From the NCBI RefSeq assembly GCF_024362695.1, contig NC_065422.1, positions 1,178,001-1,242,000 of the forward strand: a DNA stretch of 64,000 nt, written 5' to 3'. Every line of letters begins with the position of its first letter. Positions within the stretch are counted from its first letter, which is position 1. The stretch is from Pectinophora gossypiella (lineage: Eukaryota > Arthropoda > Insecta > Lepidoptera > Gelechiidae). Below, piece by piece: positions 20,323 to 31,180 of the stretch. Position numbers and translations under genes: made by a program. Below the pieces are notes generated by a model that saw nothing but the letters and a program-made list of their open reading frames with translations, was not told the origin of the DNA and searched no databases.

Positions 20323-21085
20323 ACGGACGACATGGTGCTCCTCAGTCAGATTGGTGGGCTCAAAAAACTTTTGTCTGTCTGTGAGAGTTATGCTAGCTCT
20401 CACGGATTAAAGTACAATGTGGCAAAAACGGAGATGCTCGTTTTCAGGAGTGGAAAAGTTCCGGAGAGTATACCCCAAATATTTTTGAACGGACAGTTCA
20501 AATATCTTGGACACATCGTTACTGGAGACCGCAAGGATGATCTCGATATGGAGCGGTAAAGACGGGCATTGTCGGTTCGGCGTAACATGCTTACGCGCCG
20601 ATTTGCAAAATGTAGTAGTGAAGTGAAGGGCCTTTTTGAAGGCTCTTTAGGGCCTTTTGTCAGTGCTTCTACGCCTGCCAATTATGGTATAGACACAAGA
20701 GGGCGTCCTTTAGCACCATAAGAGTACAGTATAATGATGCATATCGCATTCTTATGAAGCTTCCTCGCTTTTGTAGCGCGTCCAGCATGTTTGCCGATAT
20801 AATTATAAGTACCATAGCGTCACGCGTGTATCCCCAAAGGCGTGGGCAGAGCTGTATAGTTTATACAGCCATTCCTCCCCATCTATGTTCAAGTCCCACG
20901 TAATAGGAGACGAGCCTATTGCCATTATTGCCTTTTATCTCAAGACGTCCACCACCACCTTATGATCATTTCGACAAACATCCATCTTGCTTTTTTGTAA
21001 TTGTTTTAGTGGAAATTTGATATGATGTTGTTGTCTTTTTTTTGTGTGTGGCGTCCTTTCATAATAAACTATTTCTATTCTATTC
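20323..21085 (+). pseudogene. Decayed LINE reverse-transcriptase fragment and 3' tail
   Basis: From 20323 the frame reads TDDMVLLS, matching the [FY]xDD catalytic box of a non-LTR reverse transcriptase with a substituted first residue. It continues GLKYNVAKTEMLVF, the downstream thumb-side motif FKYLGHIVTG, and then a stop at 20557-20559. After that, shifted frames still show RRALSVRRNMLTRRFAKC and similar. A LINE tail follows from about 20930 ('acgtccaccaccacct', 'tgtgtggcgtcctttcata'); a related tail is at 36236-36390. Upstream TAA and internal stops make it non-functional. Confidence 0.8.
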
Positions 21086-21087
21086 AT

Positions 21088-21215
21088 TAACCGGGCACAA
21101 ATCCTGGAAACGACGTGATATCAATTATATCTATGATCCAAACATTATACAAAATCTAGTTCAGTGTTTTAGAGCCCGAGCTAGGATTCTAACCCGTGAC
21201 ACTACCATGTACCTA
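21088..21215 (-). mobile_element. SINE-D copy
   Basis: Antisense: 'aaccgggcacaaatcctgga', 'gacgtgatatcaattatatc', 'gagctaggattctaacccg', 'tgacactaccatg'. Confidence 0.65.
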
Positions 21216-21339
21216 TTACGATTCAAACAAATCAAGTAAACAACAGTATATTATTATATTCGAAAATCGAATCTACTTATATGTTATCTGTGTCAGAACG
21301 CGGTGAGGTGTGGATACCTACTTAGTTTATCCTTTGATA

Positions 21340-21430
21340 GATGTACCTTTGACTACCCCAATTGGGATATAGTCGTGATCAGTGATGTACCGGAAATGTT
21401 ACCAAAGTGGGAATTATAAAACACTTTAAT
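21340..21430 (+). repeat. Repeat T fragment
   Basis: 'tttgactaccccaattggg' and 'atatagtcgtgatcagtgat' match repeat T at 36820 and 56645. Confidence 0.5.
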
Positions 21431-21443
21431 ATTAAGGACACTG

Positions 21444-21867
21444 CGTGCGTGTTGCCAATGATGACCTATGGCAGTGAGAAGTGGCCGCTTACTATGGGTC
21501 TCGTGAGGAGGCTCGGTGTCGCTCAGCGGGCAATGGAGAGATCTATACTCGGTATTTCCCTGCTCGATCGAATCACAAATGAGGAGATCCGCAGGAGAAC
21601 TAAAGTCACCGACATAGCTCGGAGAATTGCAAAGCTGAAGTGGCAGTAGGCAGGACACATAGCGAGGAGAACCGATGGCCGCTGGGGCGGAAAGCTTCTG
21701 GAGTGGCGACCACGACTCTCAGTGGGTAGGCCCGCTATAAGGTGGACCGACGATCTGGTGAAGGTCGCGGGAAGCCGCTGGATGCGGGCAGCGCAGGACC
21801 GATCGTTGTGGAGATCCTTGGGGGAGGCCTATGCCCAGTAGTGGGCGTCATACGGCTGTTGATGGTG
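21444..21867 (+). pseudogene. 5'-truncated RTE ORF2 end, inactivated
   Basis: An older, longer relative of 17331-17611. It encodes LPMMTYGSEKWPLTMGLVRR, AQRAMERSILGISLLDRITN and EEIRRRTKVTDIARRIAKLK. An in-frame TAG (21647-21649) replaces the Trp/Gly context of the younger copy. A deletion near 21715 shifts the frame, and a second TAG replaces Gln in GEAYAQ(Q)W. A 13-bp duplication, 'attaaggacactg', lies at 21431-21443 and 21868-21880. Confidence 0.88.
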
Positions 21868-21961
21868 ATTAAGGACACTGGCTGCTTTTCTTTTTCAAAT
21901 TGTTCTTTCTAGTACACTGGTCTTATCTGCCTAAAGGTTTTACGTTAATTTTGCGTCCCTT

Positions 21962-22106
21962 AGTGGGAATATCCCCGGGAACATTCCCCAAGTGGGAATA
22001 TCCCCGGGAACATTCCCCAAGTGGGAATATCCCCGGGAACATTTCCCAAATGGGAATATCCCCGGGAACATTCCCCAAATGGGAATATCCCCGGGAACGG
22101 CACATC
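21962..22106. repeat. 29-bp minisatellite, five units
   Basis: Units start at 21962, 21991, 22020, 22049 and 22078, an exact 29-bp period. Each contains 'gggaatatccccgggaac' with 'attcccca'. The unit is partly palindromic around CCCGGG. Related 'ggatatttccggggaacggc' occurs singly near 46480. ORFs on both strands are products of the repeat. Confidence 0.93.
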
Positions 22107-22352
22107 AGTGGTCGTGAGCTTATGTTGTGTTATGTTATCTGGTATTATATCATTAATTGTTATCGTATCTTTCATCGTCAGTAAATTACTATCGATTTTG
22201 CCCTAATTACGTTGTAATGGGTTTAATTTCATTCAATATTTTCTTTATGGCAATGAAGTACGGATTGATATAATTGCTTTTTCATTCGTGGCTGAAATAT
22301 AGTATACACATACAACTCAATACTATCCAAAATTCTAGGCTTAGTGATTTAA

Positions 22353-22660
22353 TGGTGCTAATTCCTGTAAATACCATCTAATTTTATTTTAAGTTATATC
22401 TGTCATTTTCTTATCCGCCGAAAACGAAAGGGACGGGTAATCGACAAGCATAAAATTTATGGAACACACGTCAATTTTAAGCACAAATCTAAACCAACCG
22501 TCTAAAAATTTTACGTCAGTCAATAACCCGACACATTAATTTACTCATTCTTCCTAAAATTAAGAGCTGTGAATCATCCGTCCCTTTCCTTTTCGACGGA
22601 TATGAAAATGACGGATATAACTTAAAATAAAATTAGGCGGTGTCTGCAGGAATCGGGGCC
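22353..22660. mobile_element. Foldback MITE ('GGCCCCGATTCCTGCAG' ends)
   Basis: The left arm 'ggtgctaattcctgtaaata', 'aattttattttaagttatat' and 'gtcattttcttatccgcc' faces the right arm 'acttaaaataaaattaggcg' and 'gcaggaatcggggcc'. Arms about 90 bp. A half copy lies at 24629-24790. Confidence 0.75.
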
Positions 22661-22669
22661 AATTTCATC

Positions 22670-22720
22670 TTTTTGGGGTTGCGTGCGTGCGTGCGTGCGT
22701 GTATGTGTGTGTGTGTTTTA
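22670..22720 (+). repeat. (GTGC)n/(GT)n microsatellite
   Basis: Four to five GTGC units followed by a GT run. Confidence 0.85.
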
Positions 22721-24084
22721 AAAGTCAGTACATAATGTGGCACAGCAGTGAATAGGACACGAACTCAGCATTGTGTCTATTTCCGAAGAAACAGACGCTG
22801 TTTTTCAGTCGCTCCTTATTTTTCCGTCTGTTGGATCCCGCGAAGCTGACATGACTCATAGCGCAAATAAGCAATGTAGGTATCTATCAGGTAGAGTTAC
22901 GTATATAAACAAAATATATTTGAACATATTATACATATATTAGGTATGCATAAATATTAATAGAGAATAGGTAATAACACTGCAACAGCACAATTATAAC
23001 AATAAAGATAATACGTAAGGTGAATAATAAAAGTATCAGTACATAATTATAATATTGGGAAACATGATGCTTTACCACCAGGACGCCCGTTGTTTCTCCA
23101 GAAGCAAACCTTTAAGGTGCTTCTTAAAAGTCGATTTACAAACAGAGCGTCTGAGAGGAGGTGGTTAGTCATTCCAATATTTGGACGATGAGACAGGTAT
23201 ATATTTTCGCATCCGAGTTGAAAGCGAGCGATTCAAAAATAAGGCCCACGGAGGCCTTATTGGCGAGCAAATTCGCAATTCCCAATACCAGAAGGAAAAT
23301 AAAGACTCTATGCCTCCATAGAAATCGGTCTTCCTTATCATTCCTTATTGTAATTCTACCCGTTCACCCTCCAGTTCTCATCTCACCATTACTCAATAAC
23401 CCACAACGAAATATTATCCGAAACACGCTTTGAATATCCAAACCCTCTCAATATTCCATTGTAAACAGACCCCGTTTGTAATGCAAATCACGGGCTGCAA
23501 TGGGTCACGAAAAACTAGTCTTGTAAACTCCAGACTAGTTTATTTTGGCCCTTCGATTTGGTATCGGCAAATTGGATTGGAAGTTCATTGTAAAGTGGTT
23601 AGTTACCTGCACAAAAGGGCAGATTGCAGCTTATTTAAATACAGCTAATATTAATTAATGATGCAGTCGAGACAGTGTGGCCGTTTAGGCTGCATAGTCG
23701 GACATTAGGCGGCCATGATCAATATCAGGATAACATCACATACCATCACGTCTGTATCCCCGAAGGGGTAGCCAGAAATGTACAGTACAATCAATACACC
23801 CACTCCTTGCGTTGCTTTTAGAATACTTAGTTTTATTATTATTTTTATGATTATGGTTTGTTTTTCTTTTTTTTTTGTTAATGATTTTTGATCTTGGTTT
23901 TCTTTTTTTTTGTTTTTTTTTTGTCTGTGTATTGATTTCCGTGTGGTTCCTGTCCTGTGTTGAATGTAATGTACCTGTCAGTCTGTGTCTGTGGTGTCCG
24001 GAAGTAGTAAATGTGTCTTTCTTTCTTTCCTTCTTTCTTTTACTCCTCGCCAGCTATGTTTAAGTCTCATAATGGGGAGCAAGC
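22721..24084. other. No gene; AT-rich with possible LINE debris
   Basis: 22860-23060 is very AT-rich. 23065-23270, read on the minus strand, has LINE-like character, but I could not place it in a family. 23820-24030 is T-rich with tttctt microsatellites. No coding gene supported. Confidence 0.4.
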
Positions 24085-24210
24085 CTATTGCCATTAACCA
24101 GGCATAAATCCTGGTAACTACGTAATATCAATTATTTAGAATCCAAATATGAATTCAAACACATAAAGTCGAATTCCAGTCGGGATTCGAACCCGCGATT
24201 TCGATGGCAT
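24085..24210 (-). mobile_element. SINE-D copy
   Basis: Antisense: 'ccattaaccaggcataaatc', 'aactacgtaatatcaatta', 'gggattcgaacccgcgattt'. Sense box B is intact. Confidence 0.65.
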
Positions 24211-24360
24211 GCTGTGTAATAAAAAATAAAACTTAAAATATTAAAACAACTAATATGCCATAGATGGAAGACACTTCATCATGTCATCATAATCTTTTTT
24301 CTCCTTTCATTTTGCGATGGATTTACCTCTGACTACCTCAATTGGGATATACCTCTAGTC

Positions 24361-24900
24361 AAAGTCAAAGTATTTATTGCACACCATATGGTAAATAGTT
24401 GTTATAAATATTATAGTACCACATCATCATCTCAGGCCTTTACATCTTTATCAGATGATTCAAACAGCGTTTCTGTGGCAGCTTTTAAAATGGCTGTAAA
24501 GTCTAATGCGAGAGCGACAGTAGCGGCCGCACGAATGGCACATATGGACCCGGGAGAGTATAGCAAAAAGAAGAAAAATACCAATGAACTAAATTAAGCC
24601 AGAAATACAAAAAAATATAATAATAATGGCCCCGATTCCTGCAGACACCTCCTAATTTTACTTTAAGTTATACCTGACATTTTCTTATCCGCCGAAAAGG
24701 AAAGGGACGGATGATTGAAAGCTCTTAATTTTAGGAAGAATGAGTAAATGAATGAATAACGCGGGCGAATCAAAAAGGTATCTCGCTGGTATGCAAACCG
24801 TTTGATGTGTGCTGTCAACTTATTTCTATCGGGTTATTAGTTAATGCAAAAATCTACAACACTGACAGTCTATTTATCATATAAGAAAAACTCTTACTCT
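24361..24900 (-). pseudogene. LINE ORF2 C-terminal zinc finger and 3' tail, split by a MITE half
   Basis: On the minus strand, a frame running down to a TGA (24460-24462) encodes CHSCGRYCRSRIRLYSHFKS followed by C, a CxxC...H...C zinc-binding motif typical of the C-terminus of some non-LTR ORF2 proteins. The 3' tail reads 'tgcaataaatactttgactt' on the minus strand. A half MITE (24629-24790) interrupts it. It resumes at about 24849 with 'tgacagtctatttatcatat'. A second copy at 28349-34065 lacks the zinc-finger segment. Confidence 0.75.
24629..24790. mobile_element. Half copy of the foldback MITE at 22353
   Basis: 'ggccccgattcctgcagaca' to 'gaaagggacggatgattg', then 'cttaattttaggaagaatga', matches one arm and part of the centre of 22353-22660. 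Confidence 0.65.
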
Positions 24901-25179
24901 AGTAGTGAGCTAAAGTTTAAGAACACACTTAAAAGACTCTGGCCGAAGTCTTTCTCCTAGTTCTACTTATAAATGTTCTACCGAACATTCCCAAAATGAT
25001 AGGAAAAGAAAAAGGAATAACAAACAATGTTGAGTGCCAAATTAGCTTTTGCAACACTTCTGTAACGTACCTACTTCTTAGCCACAAAGCAATAAACAAC
25101 CAGCCAGTTACCCGAACAAACAAACAACAAGACGTGTAAAACATTTATACTTACGGGTTGGTTTCAGATGGTCTTTTTT

Positions 25180-25400
25180 TTAAATTAAGATGGGTTTGCT
25201 CTTGACTTCATTCTTCCACGAGGAGAAGAGATTGACGTTGGAACGAGCTTACCCAGAAAATGCCTATTCACCCGTGATTTAAAGGACCCCAGGTTCTAAG
25301 ATACAGGAAACACCGACGCCGGCAGCCCATTCCTTTCCCGCCGCAGTCGGGTAAGAGTTATCTAACCAAAGTTCAATGCCTCTTCCCACTAAGATAATAA
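25180..25400 (-). pseudogene. LINE ORF C-terminus remnant
   Basis: The minus frame reads NGLPASVFPVS, a stop, then NLGSFKSRVNRHFLGKLVPT. This matches a common LINE ending of the type WNSLPxxVFPxxYNxxxFKxRVNRHLL, also present at 48366-48689. An internal stop and a truncated N-side make it dead. Confidence 0.65.
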
Positions 25401-25993
25401 GTATCGATCGATTGATAAACTTTTGTTAAGAGAATCACTAATCCAACGACCAGGGGTCAACAATTGCTATAAAATATACCAGCTATAGACCTTTGGTTTG
25501 TTGGCACGCGATTGGATCGGTCATGGTCATTTTAGATATTTTCATCGGCGATACAACCTCTAGACTCCTAATAACAGACGAACGGGTTCTGTCAACACAT
25601 CTGATTAATAAATCAAGGGGCTAGTCCATTTTAAACGATTTCGAGAAGCGACAGTGACAATGATAAAAATGTATGGGAGGTTAAGGTGACATGTCCTTTG
25701 TATATGTTATTGTGCAATAAAGTATTATTGATTGATTGATTGACATGTCTGCAGTAGTTTTAGATGGCTGAGACGTTCGTTATGTAAAAAATGACGATTC
25801 AAAGTGTAACTATTTTACCTACTGAATAAAGAGTTTGTCAGTCTCATATATTTTTATGACTGTCACTGTCGTTTTTCATAATCGATTGGAACTTGGCCCC
25901 TGATATAAATTGCGCCCGACAACATTTGATCAATCGCGATTGCTTCTGTGATCTTACGGCGTGTTTAAGATGTTGGGTTAGCCAATCAGATGA
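25401..25993 (+). mobile_element. Spacer, then LINE-P tail inserted before a LINE-Q tail
   Basis: 25685-25745: 'tgtcctttgtatatgttatt', 'gtgcaataaagtattattga' and a (GATT)n end, flanked by 'gacatgt' on both sides. 25748-25835: LINE-Q tail 'gcagtagttttagatggctg', 'ctgaataaagag'. 25401-25680 has no recognised feature. Confidence 0.55.
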
Positions 25994-26326
25994 CCCGTTG
26001 TAGCCCAGTTGGTCGCTTGCCTCTTACTTTGAGGTCGCAGGTTCGAATCCAGCACAGGCCTAAACCAAAGATTGTCTAATTTGTTTTTGAATTCATGTTC
26101 AAATGATTATCACGTGCTCAGCGGTGAAGGAAAACAACGTGTTTCCTCACATTCCCGAGAAATGCATATTCAGAGGTATGTGACCTAACCTGTATTGGGC
26201 TGGTCTTCCTTTCGCGGGTTGGAAAGTCAGACAGGCAGTCGCTTCTGTAAAAAACCGGACCGGTCTTCTTCAGGTTAGGTAAGCGGACCCTGTGAAAAGC
26301 GGGATAATGCTAGGGAGATGATGATA
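25994..26326 (+). mobile_element. SINE-C, full length
   Basis: Sense head CCCGTTGTAGCCCAGTTGG, box B GGTTCGAATCC, body 'tgattatcacgtgctcagcg', 'tgacctaacctgtattgggc', and 3' end 'gggataatgctagggagatg' plus GAT repeats. This is the best full-length SINE-C in the window. Confidence 0.88.
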
Positions 26327-26439
26327 AGTGAGGAGATAAGAACGCGGCATCCCGCTTTCTTCACCTCTTGAATTCTATGCGACAAATCAAACATAAAGCG
26401 TGTATTACACCCTACTAGGTGAACGCGTGACTTACATTG

Positions 26440-26720
26440 TAGTGTCTCTCTCTCTCTCTTTATTTAAGAGCTGCGCTCTTGTCGGTGGAGAAATCACCAT
26501 TCCTCTCTTCTTTCCGCCAAATCCTTCACCTCCTGATACGACACGACCTGCACCTTCTCTTTTATTTGTTTCATAAATGTTCTCCTAGGTCTACTTCTTC
26601 CTCTTCCCCTTCAATTTTTCATTCTATGATGTTTGTCATAAATGAATCGTGTCGTATCAGGTGGCCAATTATATTTCCTCTCCGGTTCTCTTAGTATTCA
26701 TTATGTTTCTCCTTTCTTCA
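26440..26720 (-). mobile_element. LINE 3' fragment
   Basis: Antisense: 'atttaagagctgcgctcttg', 'cttcacctcctgatacgaca', 'ggtctacttcttcctcttcc' and 'attctatgatgtttgtcata'. Parallel copies at 44560-44700 and 63175-63430. A (TC)n run precedes it. Open frames on the plus strand are antisense artefacts. Confidence 0.55.
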
Positions 26721-27489
26721 ATTCTTAACAGCACGTTTTCATTTCACACCATTTCAGTCCAGTTTATATCCTCCATCCTTCGCCAACTGGCTGTAAATTA
26801 CTGGATTCGACTTTATGAGTTTGAATGCATATTTGTATCATGTAGTATCCACGATTTGACCCGGATTAATGGCATAACGCTTGCCTCTTATTACATGGGA
26901 CTTACATAGGTGTCAAGGAATGGGTGTTTATACTATATATACTTTTGCCTACTCTTTCGGGAATGCAGGTCTGTTGCTACGTTACGTCACACAGTTAAGG
27001 CGTCTATTTGGTTGTATCGCCGATCATTATATGTGTAGGAGTCAATGACCTTAAGATTCAAAATGTCTAGGTCTAGTATGTTCTGCATTAATGTATTTAT
27101 GTCATTATCATAATATATTTTCGTAACACATTGTGTGAATGAATAGTGTATTACATACATAAAATCAAATAGCAAAATATTAACCTCCAAAAAAGGTAAT
27201 GTCTAGGCTTTTTTATATTGTTGGTTACGCAGTAATTTATGATGTTATTATCAGTATATATTTTATTATAACACATGTTGTAAATGATCATATTTATATA
27301 AAATATAAAAAAAAACAAAAGAGGAGAGATGAGGAGACACTTGGATGTGTGTGTGTTTGTGTATGTGCGTGAGTGCGTGCGTGTGTGCGTGTGTGTGTGT
27401 ATGTGTGTGTACACATAGTTGTATTTGGGCGTGAGTTTATGTATATGTCTGTATGTTATAGTTTAATGTTTATTTTTATTTAAAAAAAA
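26721..27489. other. No gene; AT-rich with a GT microsatellite
   Basis: 27340-27412 is a (GT)n/(GTGC)n microsatellite, followed by a LINE-F-like 'tgggcgtgagtttatgtat'. A poly-A run lies at 27481-27495. Confidence 0.5.
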
Positions 27490-27630
27490 AAAAAACGTCT
27501 AGGGCCCTGTGGCGAGTTTTTGCTGCAGTAGTTTTAGGCGGATGAGACGTTCGTTATGTAAAAATTGTCGATTCAAAGTGTAACTATGTTACCTACTGAA
27601 TAAAGATATTTTTGAATTTGAATTTGAGTG
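27490..27630 (+). mobile_element. LINE-Q 3' tail
   Basis: 'gtctagggccctgtggcgag', 'gtagttttaggcggatgaga', 'cctactgaataaagatattt' and an AATTTG-rich end. Sense of the copy at 7228. Confidence 0.65.
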
Positions 27631-27725
27631 CAATTAGGTATGTTTTGGTAGAGCTAAGCAATCACGAAGATAAGCAGCTGACTCCTATTTTATTTCTTCA
27701 TCGCTTCTGCAGCTTAGAAGTAATT

Positions 27726-27866
27726 ATCATCAACATCTCCCTAGCGTTGTCCCGTTTTTACAGGGACCGCTTACCTAACCTGAAGATTTTACAGGACCGT
27801 TTTTTCATGAAGGCAGTCGGCCGGACTGACCTTCGAAGCCGCGAAGGGAAAACCGCCCAATACAGA
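27726..27866 (-). mobile_element. SINE-C 3' half
   Basis: Antisense 'ctccctagcgttgtcccgtt', 'gaccgcttacctaacctgaa', 'gggaaaaccgcccaataca'. Confidence 0.65.
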
Positions 27867-28579
27867 TTAACTCACATATCACGCACTATAGCACGGAAGT
27901 AATTATATTAATGTTTTTTTTTTTCAGGTAATTACACCCAGGCACATTCATAAATTATGAATTGTTCGTCCTTGTCTAGTAAGTTTTCTTTTCTTTTTCT
28001 TTTATATGTTTCTTATAAACAGGGTGTTATAAAACTAGGGTTGCCATACGTCCGGTTTTTCCCGGATTTGTCCTAGTTTGGGCATCCGGGAAGCGTCTGT
28101 TGAAGGTTTCATTTGTAGACCGGGTTTTAAAAAATAAATAAATAAAAAAAATTGGGCCGCCCGCGAGACACGCACTATGCTCGCACGCACACCACGATCA
28201 ACTGACGAACCAAGTATATTTATGTTTTTGTTTAATATTTTAATAAGATGTTGTTTTCTTATTTCAAGAATTAAAAACGCTGATTTATATAAACAATTTG
28301 TAACGAATTGTAATATGATTCTGTTTTGTCAAAATAATAAATGAATAAAGTCAAAGTCAAAGTATTTATTGCACACCATATGGTAAACAGTTATTAAAGA
28401 TATTATAGTATCACATATGGACCCGGGAGAGTATAGCAAAAACAAACAAAAATATTAAGAAATTATATTAGGACAGAAATAAAAAAAAAAATAAAAAATA
28501 ATAATAAGTACTTAACATTAAACAAACTTAATCTAAAAATAACTATGAAAATCTTAAAAACTATTAATATCAACAAAAA

Positions 28580-28583
28580 CTAC
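28580..28583. repeat. Target-site duplication CTAC, left
   Basis: CTAC directly before the 5' LTR. Its partner is at 33994-33997. Four bp fits Ty3/gypsy-type integration. Confidence 0.9.
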
Positions 28584-30134
28584 TGTAACGAAGCATTTCG
28601 GACCAACGAGCCTTGTAGCGACATCTAGTGGTTTCTTGCGATATAACGTTGTTTTTATATTTTACCCGCAGGAAATCACAGATGGCGCTGCAGGGTTTTC
28701 GATGGGCCCGAATATTTTTAATTATTTTATTTTCTTCTAAATTTGGTATATTTAATTATCTGCAACATTTATTGAAATTATATTATATTTTATTTAGGTT
28801 TTGGATCAAACAAGTCGATCGATTGTTGTCGTTGATTCGGCGAATTTATGGTTTGGTAGATTTTTTCTAGTTTGGCAACTTTGTTCGTGGTTCTTGTGTC
28901 AGACTGACAGATGGTGGAGCTGAGAGACAGGTTATGAAAAGTGGGGACGTCGCGAGAGCGCCGGAGACTCCACTGCCGTAACAATAATGTGGGCAAATTA
29001 AAAGCCACGATTTATCGGCGACATCAAGAGCCGATGTCTCGATTTAAACAAACAACTTAACCGAGATGGTGAGTCCTCGCCATTCTTCGTGCATATTTTT
29101 GCACCAACTTGGTGATAACCTCGAGGTCCTTTGTTTTCAGCAACTTCACTGAAATCCCATCACCGAAGGTCCAGTGGGTGGGTTTAGGTTTCATCCGAGC
29201 GATGCCCAACTATCCCGGATGAACCTGTAAGTTATTTTCTTTGTTTTACACTCGTGAGTTGCCTTGCCACGCTGTCAGCTGAACCACATGCTAATCATTG
29301 CCATTCCTTGTTGCAGATGGGGTTTTTAAAGTTTTTAAAGTTTTAAAGTTTTTAAAGTTTTGTTTTTGTTTTCTTTAAAGTTTTAACGTTTTAATCGTCT
29401 AACGTTTTGCTAGTTTAATGTAAGAAGAAGTTTATGATTGGATCAGATGATTTCAACAATGTTTTGTGAATGAAGATTCCTACTGTTTTTCCTGCGTTTG
29501 CAAGTTATTTCAAGCTTCATTTCGGCGGAGCTTGCCTTGGTTGTTTGCACGTCGAAGCTTTCCTTTGTGCGGCGCGCATGTGGATGTGCCGCGCCTCTTC
29601 TTTTGTCAACACTCCGGATAAGGCCCGGTGAAGGACTGCGAGGTTGACCGGTGGACGTGCAGCCCGCCAGCTGCGTAACAGTTGGCCCGCTGCGCCGCCA
29701 TCGTCCAGCACGCCCTGGCCTGAGCCGGCCTCAACTCATCACCTGTACGGTATTCCGGAACGCCTCAGGTAGGCCTGATAGTCGGAGGTCCTCGAGTAAG
29801 TGAGGTGCCTACAGGTGTACGGACAGTGTTTTTAAATATAGTGATATCCCATGGTTGTTACGGAGTGACAATTAACCTGACGGACCAAAGCGCGACCTGT
29901 CTCCCTCCATAGGGTTTTTGACCTACCTATGGTTAACTAAATTTGTATATTTCAAATTATACATTGTACAAATTCAAAGGGAGTTTTCTTTGTCTCATGC
30001 TCACCGGTCTATAACATCTAGCTGTGCCCTTCAGGTAAACACCACTTTATAAATTTCTGAAACATATCGGTATTTATAACACCTTGTCTATTTTACCTAC
30101 CTTCCTATAAGGTAGTCAAAAATCTAGTGTTTCA
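28584..30134 (+). repeat. 5' LTR, 1551 bp
   Basis: Begins TGTAACGAAGC and ends TAGTGTTTCA (TG...CA). It contains a TTTTTAAAG tandem run (29322-29360) and two intron-like intervals with consensus splice sites (29069-29140 and 29227-29316). The small ORFs inside have no protein likeness. Confidence 0.93.
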
Positions 30135-30135
30135 G

Positions 30136-30153
30136 TGGCGCCCTTCTTGGTGA
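30136..30153 (+). promoter_or_regulatory. Primer-binding site
   Basis: TGGCGCCCTTCTTGGTGA, one base after the LTR. The first eight bases complement the 3' end of tRNA-Lys (GGGCGCCA). The remainder does not obviously extend the match. Confidence 0.75.
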
Positions 30154-31180
30154 AATTGTCGCTCTGTACAACCATTTTAGAATATAAGTGGTGTTGGCAT
30201 AAACTTTAAGAAATTTTTTTGTGAAAACAGTGTATTTTTTAATAAAAAAGTGATGGGATTTTGTGTGAATTGTTTGTGTTTTGTTTGCATCTTAGGTTAA
30301 GTTGTGTTTGTCTTAGTATAAGTAAGGTTCTAGGCCTCCTACAGAGACCTAACCTAAATACTTATTTTATTGCAATAAGTTTAACCCAATTCTAGGGCTT
30401 ATTGTCAATTTTTATTACTACATTTGTGTTTTGTTATCATTTTATAAAAATAAACCATTTAGTATGAATAACAGGTTAAAAAGAATTATTGACATAATTT
30501 GATGCTAGATAGCAAATAATTTTTATCAGTATTGAGTTTTTTTTGTAACAATTTGGACAAATAATATCCATATAGTACTGCATTTTGAGATTTCCCAACA
30601 ATTGAATTTTGAAAACATAGAATTAAAAAACAAACAATTTCACTATTTAAAAACAATAATAAATTACTTTCTGGTTTTTTTTAATTACATTTATAACAGG
30701 ACATTGGTTTGTAATTGGAATTTTGTGACTTAGTTTCATCATCATACTTACTGACAGTTGTGCCGCTGCTTGGCAAACATTTTGCTTATTTGTTTTTTGG
30801 AAATAATTTTATAAAACTGTCTTTCATCATCAACTTTATTGAGTATTCAGTAGTAAATTTCCATTACCATCTTTACATATTGATTGATAACATATTACAA
30901 CTTAAAAATAAACATTTACTTCATAGTAAACATAACCTTAAACAAAATTTATATAAAACACTGTTGTTTCTTTTATTGTTTTGAAAATTATTTACAGGGA
31001 TAGACTGAGAATTGATGTTGTGTGATAATTACACTTATTTGGTTTATATTTTATGAAAGTTTTGTACATATTGTATAGAGAGTAAGTTTTGGAGGCAGAC
31101 GGGTACATTTTGAAACATAGATTTACTTCAGTTTACTTCAAACCTCATTTCAAACTTGAAATTATAACTAAGACACAACC

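Noticed and set aside
21962..22106. CRISPR-like array
   Set aside because: Units are contiguous with no unique spacers, and the DNA is eukaryotic.
21900..22206. PGTFPKWEYPRE-type repeat proteins on both strands
   Set aside because: A 29-bp period cannot encode an in-frame peptide repeat of one unit. Both strands are open because the unit lacks stops. It is a minisatellite.
28628..28870. 80-codon ORF in each LTR
   Set aside because: Hydrophobic and AT-driven, no start context or motif. It is duplicated only because it lies in the LTRs.
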